A DNA stretch of 64,000 bases. It comes from Podospora bellae-mahoneyi. Taxonomy: Eukaryota > Ascomycota > Sordariomycetes > Sordariales > Podosporaceae. The DNA lies in contig NW_026946359.1 in assembly GCF_035222275.1 (NCBI RefSeq), positions 4,464,001-4,528,000 on the forward strand, written 5' to 3'. Below the pieces are notes generated by a model. The model had not been told where the DNA came from. It saw only the letters and a program-made list of their open reading frames with translations, and searched no databases. Both the position numbers and the translations under genes were made by a program. Shown here piece after piece: positions 55,517 through 64,000 of the stretch (positions are counted from its first letter, which is position 1; every line of letters begins with the position of its first letter).

Positions 55517-58500
55517 ATTGCCGCCGTCGTCGAGGAAGACTTGCGATCATCAATCCCAGTATCAAACGTCATTTGTATCCCATCATCATCGTCCCCAAAT
55601 CCACCACCGCTACCATACGCCGGGTAATAGCCACTGTCTTGCTTGCTGCCGCCCACAGAGGTGCTAGAGTACCCCTGATACGCCGGTGGTGATGCCGCCG
55701 AGCGGTACTCATCCGATCCCCCATTCCTGCTCGGAGACCCAAACCCAGACGGAACAGCATCATAACTCTTGCTCTCCCTCAGACTGCCCCCCCTAGTCCG
55801 TGACGAATCCAGCTTCATAGGCGGCAGCGTACTCTTAATCTCCTTCACCTGCAGCACCTCCTCATCCACGCTCTGACCATTCTGCTTGCTGCTGGCCGCC
55901 TCCTTGGCCAGCTCGGCACGAATAGCGTCCACGTCAAACAACACTCCATGGTTATTCCCCTCCTTGTCCTCCGTCTTACCGCTAGACTTGGCACCACTCG
56001 TCTTGGAAGAATCCTCATACACCTCCCACTCCTGCTTCTGCAGCTTCTGCTTCCTTCCAAACAAGCTAAACCGACTCTTCTTCTCATTCGACTTCCCCTC
56101 CCTCTCCAGCTCTTTTCTTGCCTCCTCGATCTCATTGATGAGCTCGCGCTGCCGTTCCTGGTGGTTATCCGGGTCTGGGTCTTCGATTTCGGTGAACTCG
56201 TCGCTCTCCACCAACCACCCGCACTCACGAAGCAAACGTGGCATAGCGGTACGGTAATCCATATGTCCGACAACCCATTCAGACACATCCATGTTTTCAA
56301 GCCCAGGGATGCCCTCAATCGGCGCCAGCCCTGCGACGCGCCTGATGCCGCCGTTGGTCAGGCGGAACAGGTACCCAAGAATCCAGTCATTTCTGTTGTA
56401 TCCGCTGACGAAGCGCCCTGACACCACCGAGCGAGCCCGCAGGTACTCGTCGGCGTTGACGACGATGGGGCTTCCAAACAGGTAGACATTTTGCACCAGG
56501 CCGAAGGCGCCCTTTTTGGCGAGCTCCTTCAAGCAAGAGAAGATGACGCGGCTGCCGAGAGAGTACCCGACCAGTGTCACGGGACGAGTACCCAAGTTGC
56601 GGTCAATGAGCGAATCTGCCAGAATGAGACCGGCCATGTTGGCACGGTCGAGAGACACGGTCCATGGGTTGTCGATCAGATAGGAGAGCTTGGTGAGAAT
56701 GACAGGGATCTGGAGACCAGACATCAGGACTGCCAGGAAGGTGCTGGCAAGGACCTGCTGAAGACCTTGTGTGAGAGCCTACATCACCTGTGTCAGCAGA
56801 GATTTTCCCCCTCTCCTACTTTTGCTAAACATACCTCTGTTGCCAGAATGTTGATGGTGTCACCCATACTGGTCAACATTTCCGGCTCCCACAACACCGA
56901 GTATATATCACCCATGACTGGGTCGACAGTACTAAACGGCAACCGGACGTCGTCGACCTTGCCCGTCATCCATCCGGAGACAGTGACGATGAGGTTCACT
57001 CTCTTGTTGTTGTTCAGCGGTCTGTACTCGAAAGTCTTGACAGCTCCGGTTCTCCGGTTAGCAGCTCTGACACCAACAATGCTTCCCGACGCCGCTGCAG
57101 TCGACGTGATGATAGCAGCACCTCCGACGCCACTAAGAAACGCGGTTGTCCCACCGACACCAATCGCCGAAAACCCCGCTGCTAGACCGGCACCGATTAT
57201 AGGAGCCGCCAATCCCGCAGATAACCCAATAATCAAGCCGCCGCCAACCGTAGCAAGGCCCATCATGGCATAGCGCTTTGTCAAAGCGCGCTGCCGACGA
57301 TTTTCCATGTGCTCTGTTTCATCCCAGTTCTCCTTCTCAGCGCTCTGTTGCATTTCCAGCGCATCCGTCACCTTCTTCTCGAATCTGCAAATATCGAGCC
57401 AGCTGATTTCCAAGTCCTTCGCCACCCTTTCCAGCAGCACCCTGGCCCTCGAATCGTAGATGGAGTCCGCAATCAGCACAAGGAACAGATCACACAGAAC
57501 CGTCCACCTGATGTCTATATCAATCTTTTGCGCCGTCGACATCTGAGAGGGCACCTGGACAGGCTCAGCGAGCTCCGATTCGTTGTTACTCGAGTACGGC
57601 GGTGGAGGTTCTGCAGTGTCGTCCGAGTTGGTGGTGACGAGCGAAGCAGCACGGGAAGGCCTCGAGCTGGTCGACGTCCATTTCTCCTTCTCCTCCGCCA
57701 TTGGGTTCTTCACACGAGCGTTCGCCATCAAAACAGGCGTCAAGTCTGCTGGAATGACCCCATGGGCGCTCAACTGTTCAATCATGACCTGCTCATCCGA
57801 ACTGATATCCATGTGCGAATACAGTCGAATCATTATCTTCTGGCTCCACATTTGCATGCTCTCTGCAGCCGTGGCGACATGCTTTTTGCTCTTGGACGAG
57901 ACTCCGATAGACTCCTCCACTACCTTGACCATGGCTGAGAGCTCCAGTCTGGTAAGGCCTACATATGCGATTCTCTGACCCTCTGTCAGCAAATCCTTGG
58001 TGGCTTGCAACTGGCTGACAGCGTCGCGCTGGTTTTCCTCATCCTCCGTGATACTGGTTCCAGCGGCGTCGCGGCCTTGAAATAGGTACTGTGTGTTCTC
58101 GTCCATGCTAGTCGCAGATTCGGCATCGTCGTCCACCAAGACTTTGGTATACCCTTTGCCAGCTCCACCCAAATTGCCATAGCCGTATTTTTGGTCGTCA
58201 TCCTCTTCGTGGTATTCCTTAGCGATGAGCCTGTTATCATCGTCGTAGATATCATACGGAGCATAGGCAGGCATGGTTTGCCACCCATCGTCGTCACCTT
58301 GTACCTTTTCAGGCTGCTTGGCAGTGAGCTGCTGATGCGAGTACTCTGAGGCTTCAGCGGGCATGTTAGCGACGCTCGACTTGTTCCTCTGGTGACCTTG
58401 TGGATTCTTGGTCTCCTGGACAGCCTGATCCACTGTTTCGTTCTTCGTCCTCTCTGAATCTACTTCTCCACCCTTGATAGCGGCAGGCTCGGAATCGAGT

Positions 58501-58994
58501 CCGGTGGAGGTTTGTGCTGGTGCTCCTGTTGGGGTCGCTTTGCTGCTCTGCTCCAACTCCTTTGAGAATGTGACCGACGATGCACCGGGTTCCTTTTTCT
58601 TTTCATCCACGCCCCCCCGCTGGGAAACAGCATCCTTGAACTCATCGTCGCTGCCTGATTCTTCCCCATTCCTAATGCCGTCCGACTTTGCTTTTGTGGA
58701 CCCCGCAACAGCCTGACCTGCCTTCCCTCCATTCTCTATGCGCCACAGACCGTCATCTTGCACGGTTGTCGCGCCCATCTGTGGACTCTTGGATCCATTC
58801 GCACTTGTTGCGACATCCCCGCCATCGCTTCCCTCGCTCATTTCAACCGGTGGCGGGACATACTTTCTTATCGGCAATCCAAAGTCGTCGAGCTCGACAG
58901 CTGGTTTCGAAGCTGGCGGCGCATCTTTCATGGTCGTCGTTGGGGACGGGCCGTTCTGGTCGTTACCAGCCGAGGGCCCGTCAACTCCCGGCAT
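55273..58994 (-). CDS. DUF726 alpha/beta-hydrolase membrane protein (MIL1/TMCO4 type)
   Basis: Exons on the minus strand are 58994-56835 and 56778-55273; 1221 residues. The 56-nt intron joins INILATE to ALTQGLQQVLASTFLAVLMS. The N-terminal 330 residues are acidic and disordered. A helical domain follows, then a hydrophobic hairpin rich in Gly and Ala (GLATVGGGLIIGLSAGLAAP, IGAGLAAGFSAIGVGG). The DUF726 hydrolase fold comes next: NLIVTVSGWM, VMGDIYSVLWEPEML, RPVTLVGYSLGSRVIFSCL with nucleophile elbow Ser793, YLFGSPIV and SGRFVSGYNRNDWILGYLFR. The C-terminal 270 residues are charged and disordered and carry a run of about 20 Thr made by a trinucleotide array. Yeast Mil1 (YFL034W) binds the AP-1 adaptor at endosomes/Golgi; lipase activity is predicted but not proven. 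Confidence 0.85.
55457..55516. repeat. (GTT)20 trinucleotide array inside the MIL1-like gene
   Basis: Sixty bases of uninterrupted GTT. On the coding (minus) strand the frame is ACA, so it encodes Thr. It is the same repeat unit as at 26814-26898 but is read in another frame. Confidence 0.93.
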
Positions 58995-60236
58995 GGCTGG
59001 TTCAGGGGGGCGGGTTAAACGGGTACAGAATCAAATCGTGATCGACGGGGATATTCGGAAGAGGAGTCGCAAACGCGTACAACTGCCAAAACTTGTGTAC
59101 TTTTGGACACGTGAGAGGGTTGATCAGGGGTGTTGTGTGTTCTCGGTAGAACAAAGTCGTCTTTGTTTCAATCGGGAGCTGCGGGAGCGGACGGACGAGT
59201 CGAGGCAACTCAAGATGGGAGGTCAAGTTAAAGTTGCGCGCACCCTGAATTAGTGCCCGTTCATCAAACACAGGGGCTGACAGGGGGCCCTCTGGTCTTT
59301 TTTTTTCTTGATGACGGAACGGGGTCGCGTCACGTCAGCAACTTGTCTGGGGGGCTGTTTCGTTTCTCTTCCCTTTGGGTACGCCAACCGTGAATGAGGC
59401 CCAGAAGAGGGATCTCCAGTTACAGATCGAACTGGAAGGTTGGAAAGAAGTCAACAAGAGGAAATCTCATGAGCTTTTCGAAAATTTGTTGAACAGACAA
59501 ATGCGAGCCCAAGACGACACACAGCAAGACGGTTGCAGCTTGGGTCTCACTTGGCATTTCCGATAAGACAGGCGCAGAATTTTGGTGGGGTTGGCTCTGT
59601 CCCACCACTGAGCGAACAGCGTCGAACGACGCTAGAACTTCGCCGGTGACGACGCCTTCACTGCGGTCAGATGTCCATCCACCCCACGGCCCATTTAGCG
59701 GGTTTGCACTCGGCTGCAGCGCGCATGCAGCGTATCAATTCCCCGTTTCCTGCCATAGGCGGCATCCAAAAGCTTGTTAAGATGAAAATGTAACAGATTG
59801 ATATATCTCACGAACAAGTACGAGCACTTGACGGGACCGGGGGCGGGGGGGGTTATACGTGTACTGAATCTGGCTGCATTCCAGACCTGCCAGATCCCAA
59901 CGGCTCAACAGCCGACTTCGACGAACTGCGCCATCCTGTTGACCAACACTGTCCGTGCATCATCCTCTTGCGTAGACAGGCCGGTGTACATCCGGTGCTT
60001 CCGCTTCCGCAGTCACCCATTCAACTCCGGTTGACATGTCACCCTGAGCCATATGCCATTTACATGCAAACTAGCACGTGCTCCAGACGCCAAATACAAC
60101 TGTTATTCTGCTAGCATCTATGCCAGCAAAACCGTAGTTAATACATCAAAGTCAATACATCTTTCGCCCATGTGATGCCAGAAGTCTATGTCAGCCACGG
60201 GCCTATTGCAGGCCTATACAGCCTGGCATCGTCCTC
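58995..60236. other. Intergenic: MIL1 promoter and UTP23 3' region
   Basis: About 1.24 kb. Chance frames (58738-59253, 59375-59566) lack motifs. A G-run lies near 59838-59851. No gene or RNA was found. Confidence 0.45.
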
Positions 60237-61184
60237 TCAGTCCTGCATATCCCCACCCGCGATCGCAGCATCAACCGCAGCCGAGATCTCCTTATCACTA
60301 GCGCCCTCACCAGTCATAGCCTTTTTCCTTCTTTTCCTCTTGGCCTTGTGCTCGCCCGCTACCTCCGCAGCTGGCGCTTCTGTCTCTTCTTTCCCAGGCC
60401 TTTGCACCTTCTGCCCATCCGTGACCTTCTTTGCCTTTTTGACCGCTAATGGGTTCGGTCCCTTCTTGCCGTAGTTCTTCTTCTTCTTCTTCGGCTTGTC
60501 GTCCTCACCCTGTGTCGAACTCTTGCCCTTTACCTCGTCATCCTCCTCATCACTCCCAGACTGATCCTCATCATCCTCTCTCTTCCTCTTATGCGTCCCT
60601 CTCGTAATACCGCTCATAAACCTACACCCAGTCAGCATTTCCATCACCACGCAAAAGAACTCCAGGGTCACATACTTGGCCTTCTCGTCCCGCTCCCTAA
60701 CCTTCAAACTCGCCTCCGCCATCGGCTCCAAAATCAACACACTCCTCTTGACATACATCAACGGCGTCGGCACCACAGCCCTCAGCTTCTCCCTCAGCAT
60801 CTCGTCCTGCGTCGCAACCACATACCGAAACTTGTTCTCGTTCCTCCTCTTCGGGTCCACCACCGCCATCACACACTCCCTCTCCGTCAGCGGGTCCTCG
60901 TCCATCAGATGCCCGCACCTCCTCCTCTCAAAAGTCTTTGCCCGCTCAATAGCCGCCGCCACCCCCGGCTCCTTGTTCCGCGCGTACATGGCCCGGATGC
61001 AGCACTGCGTGATCATCGGCTTGAGGCTCTTGGTCGACAGCGCCTTTTCGAACAAGGTCATCAGGTCCAGTTTCATCGTGTCGAGCACAATGTCGGACGT
61101 CATGAGGAGTTGGTAGGGCTCGCGGAAGCCGAGCATCTGGAAGGACCGCATCAGCTTCTTGTATTGCTTGGTGCGTTTGCCCAT
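60237..61184 (-). CDS. UTP23: rRNA-processing protein Utp23 (PIN-like domain)
   Basis: Exons on the minus strand are 61184-60676 and 60621-60237 (297 residues). The 54-nt intron (GTATGT...GCTGAC...GTAG) is a multiple of three; removing it joins DEKAK to FMSGITRGTHKRKRED. The start MGKRTKQYKKLMRSFQMLGF followed by REPYQLL is the usual Fcf1/Utp23 beginning. ITQCCIRAMY, KTFERRRCGH and TERECVMAVVDP supply the zinc-binding Cys/His residues, and NKFRYVVATQD and SVLILEPMAEASLK close the PIN domain. The tail is Lys-rich with KPKKKKKNYGKKGPNPLAVK, which is well conserved. Utp23 belongs to the small-subunit processome and releases snR30 from pre-rRNA; its PIN active site is degenerate in the family. 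The open frame extends to 61787 upstream, but only the ATG at 61184 fits the family start. Confidence 0.93.
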   Translation of the reverse strand: MGKRTKQYKKLMRSFQMLGFREPYQLLMTSDIVLDTMKLDLMTLFEKALSTKSLKPMITQCCIRAMYARNKEPGVAAAIERAKTFERRRCGHLMDEDPLTERECVMAVVDPKRRNENKFRYVVATQDEMLREKLRAVVPTPLMYVKRSVLILEPMAEASLKVRERDEKAKYVTLEFFCVVMEMLTGCRFMSGITRGTHKRKREDDEDQSGSDEEDDEVKGKSSTQGEDDKPKKKKKNYGKKGPNPLAVKKAKKVTDGQKVQRPGKEETEAPAAEVAGEHKAKRKRRKKAMTGEGASDKEISAAVDAAIAGGDMQD

Positions 61185-61948
61185 GGTGGTGAAATTGTTT
61201 GCCCGTCCGAATCCGGATTTGCTAAGTGGTGGTTTGTGGTGAAAGGTTGGTGAACTAAGTGTGATTGACGGAACAGCAGAAAAAAGTTCGCTGGATATTG
61301 TGTCAGGCGTTGATGAGGTTGATGAAAAGAAAGGTTTATGAGATTGAGAAGCTTCATGAACTTTTGCTTGGCTCCCTAAAAAATTCCACAAGGCAAGAGC
61401 CCCACTTTGATACCTTGACGGCTGGTGGCCCAAGCTCCCAACATGGCTCCACTTTGGCTCTAAGATGGACATCAACACTTTGAGGAAGTAATTGAGAATA
61501 TCATAATGTTTGGCGGATTTAGATACTTCAGTGCCTGCTATTCTATAGGATACTTCAGATACTGTAACTCGAGAAAACGCCAAACACCAAACCCTCAACA
61601 CCCGCCTTGCTTGCTGACCTAGCACCATATCGAATCCTACCCTAACCCATGCATGTGAAAAAAAGAACCCGAGTATCAAGCCGTATAGATATCTCCCTTC
61701 AAAGCAGATCATGGAAAAGCAAGATCTCAAATCCCATCTCGTGAAAACCCCAATACTTGGTTTCTTTGCCCGTTCAAGTCGTGCCATTTCCCATTAAACA
61801 AACCAATCAATGCTCCACACGATCGATCCCATCTTCGTTACACCATCCCGGCCTGTTCAATGACAAGGCCCCCTTGATATCGAGTATCCAAGCCCTCAGC
61901 CCAGGATTAAAATGTTGTTTCCTTCGAATTTTGTCCATCTTCTTAAAA
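61185..61948. promoter_or_regulatory. UTP23 promoter and PTC7 3' region
   Basis: About 760 bases. CCCTAACCC lies at 61640-61648, about 455 bases before the UTP23 start. No gene is visible. Confidence 0.45.
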
Positions 61949-63415
61949 TCACCCCTTGTTCTTCCTGCACATCGCCGCAACAACACTGATATCATCAAGC
62001 TTTCCTACACACAACCGTCAGCAACAATATCTACATCAACTCAACGCCCAAAGAACTTACCACCCCCACTAGCCAAACCCTCCTCGATGGCATGCTCCAT
62101 AAACGGACTCTCCGCAAAAGGATCAAGAGCAATCACCTTCGCTGCCTCCTTCAGCTCCTCCGCCACAAACCCCATCATATCCTTCCCATCCTCCCCCTCC
62201 ACAATCCCTTCCTCCCTCCCCTCCCCCCTCTCCCACCGTTCCACGCTCTCGCTAACCTTTTCCACAATCTCATGCGCCCACAGATTATCAATCACCCCGT
62301 CCGACATTGCAAGCACCACATCCCCTTCCCGTATCGGTACCTCGTCCACCACGGCACAATTCACCGGCGTGTCCGGACTGTTCGTACCAAGCTGCCTAGG
62401 GCAATCAAACCAGTGCCACTGCTCCTTAGATTTAAACACCATTTCCCTCGTTGACGGGCGCACAACCATCACTTGCGAGTCTCCTATGTTGGTGACATAC
62501 ACCAGTGGTTCAGGGTCGCCCGTTTCGGAATTTTTCCGAAAGTGAAGCAGTGCGCCAGCCGCCGTGGTCGTTCCCTGCCAATCGTTCGGTTCCGAAGTCG
62601 CCTCGACCGTTTGCTCGTACGCGTGCTGGAGGTAGGATACAGGATCGGGGTGGTAGTCTCTTTGGCTATGACTTGCCGCGTCTTGGAATATATTCGTCGC
62701 CCAGAAATGCAAGATTAACCGGGCCCAAAGACTGAATATGTTTGTCTGTCAGATTGGACTCCAAGAAGAAAGCAAGTGGGTGAGAAAGAAAGAGAAAATA
62801 ATAAAAATCTAACCCAGCATGCCCCCTCGGCCTCATACTCCAAGCGCCCACCCCATCATTCGCGCAAATAAAGTACTTGCTCGCAAAAACAGCATCGTCC
62901 CCATTGGTATACCCCTGAATCAAATGCCCATTCACATACACCTTCCTCCTATCCCGACTTCGATCATGCGTGCTAAGGGGATCACTAAACGACCCCGAGG
63001 GAGGCGACAAGAACGGCGGGGGGAACGGCCTTGGTGTTCTTTTGGCGAAGAGCCCAATCCCCGTGTCGAAACAAAACGGCAGTTTCGGGAAAACCGACGG
63101 GTCCAGTCTGCCGTCATCATCCAGCGGCAGCGGAGGTGGTGGTTCTTCGGAGGAAGATGCGGAGGAGGTAGATTCGGTCGTCGTCGCAACAGTCTCGCCA
63201 GCTATTGTGTCATTATTGTCCGTCGAGTACAGAAACGGAGCCGCAGTCCGGAATGTCGCCCGCTGACTCGGCGTTGGCAGCGTCTCATGTAGCAATGTCG
63301 GAAACTTCGAACGAGGGGGCCATGGTGATCGCAGGACCAGGGCCGCCGGGACAGCCGCCCTCAATCGCGCGTGTGTTGTCGGGGCTTTGAGTAATCGGGG
63401 AGATAGTCTTCTCAT
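61949..63415 (-). CDS. PTC7: PP2C-type protein phosphatase Ptc7
   Basis: Exons on the minus strand are 63415-62814, 62731-62061 and 62004-61949; 442 residues. The N-terminus is Arg/Ala/Ser/Pro-rich without acidic residues for 50 positions (MRRLSPRLLKAPTTHARLRA), a likely mitochondrial presequence. PP2C motifs follow: FICANDGVGAWSMRPRGHAG, LWARLILHFWATNIFQDA, TTTAAGALLHF, VYVTNIGDSQVMVVRP, VVLAMSDGVIDNLWAHEIVE and the final KLDDISVVAAMC. The Asp residues of NDGVG, SDG and LDD bind the two metal ions. Ptc7 works in mitochondria and dephosphorylates Coq7 and other targets to activate coenzyme Q synthesis (yeast knowledge). Intron 1 uses an unusual GTTAGA donor. The ATG at 63415 was chosen as the first in the open frame. 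Confidence 0.92.
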
Positions 63416-64000
63416 TCCAGCGAGAGCGGCGCGCTGTCTCAATCAGCCGTGACGCTGGCGAGCAGCGAGCAGCATTCGAGATGTAATTGCAAGCTGTGCG
63501 AACGTGTTCGATCGAGGGGTGGGTTGGGTTGAATCCAAAAGGTTGGAAACCGGGAAGTGTACGACAGGTGGGCAGGGATGAGGGATGGTCGAAGGTCAAA
63601 TGGAGCCTTGGGCTTATCTTATCAAAGCGAACAAACGGTTTGAGGCTCGATGACATCCAGTCGTCTTGGAGATGCAGGGCCCTTGTTGCGCTGTCGCCAC
63701 ACAAAAGCTTTTGGTAAGGTAGCTGGCAAAGTGGGGCCGGACTCCGCACTAAGTGGGCTCTTACACACAGAATCGGCCCGGGACTGCGATCCAACGGCCG
63801 CCCAAAGAGACAAGAGTTGAAGATGTGTTCGTCCTTACTGGACAGCTGCTGCTCTGAATGTGGCTGACAGGCGAGTATCATAGCAATGGTGAAGAATCAG
63901 AGTGGTATCAAGCACCTAAACATTAGATGAACAGGACCATCGTTTACACAACCGATCTCAACATGTCACAGTGGTTCGACGGACTCTGGCAACAAGTTGA
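63416..64000. other. PTC7 upstream region to window end
   Basis: The promoter side of PTC7. A minus-strand frame at 63285-63881 overlaps the PTC7 start in another phase and has no motif. No further gene is visible before the window ends. Confidence 0.45.

Noticed and set aside
61185-61787. N-terminal extension of UTP23 in the same open frame
   Set aside because: The conserved family start is MGKRTKQYKK at 61184; the upstream residues are non-conserved and lie in promoter sequence.
63285-63881. 198-codon minus-strand frame at the window end
   Set aside because: It overlaps PTC7 in another phase, where the PTC7 frame has clear PP2C motifs.
1-64000. Biosynthetic cluster, heterokaryon-incompatibility locus, mobile element or defence system
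   Set aside because: No polyketide or peptide synthase, cytochrome P450, HET/NACHT domain, transposase, reverse transcriptase or terminal repeats were found; the genes are conserved housekeeping genes and orphans.

Overview
The window looks like euchromatic genomic DNA of a filamentous ascomycete, most likely a Sordariomycete (Sordariales-like; I cannot name the species). The signs are one-gene transcription units, introns mostly of 47-125 nt with GTRNGT donors, CTRAY branch points and YAG acceptors, moderately GC-rich coding sequence, long pyrimidine-rich leaders, and near-complete orthologues of conserved fungal housekeeping genes. I see no complete transposon, virus-like element, CRISPR array, rRNA or convincing tRNA, and no secondary-metabolite cluster. 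I rebuilt the gene models from splice signals and family conservation.

Layout. 1-8.2 kb: 3' end of PWP1, a conserved orphan with a roughly 1-kb leader, and a TLS1/C9orf78-type splicing factor whose promoter carries a telomere-repeat palindrome. 9.9-16.5 kb: a single-pass membrane protein, the Golgi protein TVP23, a CitE/CLYBL-type lyase and a basic, disordered orphan. 20.2-28.1 kb: a glycine-rich RRM protein, a ChaC gamma-glutamylcyclotransferase with a 5-nt microexon, a penta-EF-hand protein and an MBL-fold-like protein with a long Asn tract. 31.2-38.0 kb: a RING-like protein, a decayed coding remnant and a small membrane-anchored orphan. 38.5-48.1 kb: RAD51, NUP120, VPS26 and RPL9. 49.4-63.4 kb: a Cys-rich membrane protein, V-ATPase subunit H, acylphosphatase, a MIL1/TMCO4-type DUF726 hydrolase, UTP23 and PTC7. 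The last 0.6 kb is upstream sequence of PTC7.

The genes share no pathway. Loose themes are ribosome biogenesis (PWP1, RPL9, UTP23), endomembrane traffic (TVP23, VPS26, MIL1, V-ATPase H) and nuclear function (TLS1, RAD51, NUP120). I found no new multi-gene system. The points most worth a second look are the ChaC microexon and the dinucleotide repeat at its upstream donor, the telobox palindrome before TLS1, two identical trinucleotide arrays read in different frames, the finely split acylphosphatase gene and the gene remnant at 33.9-34.7 kb.
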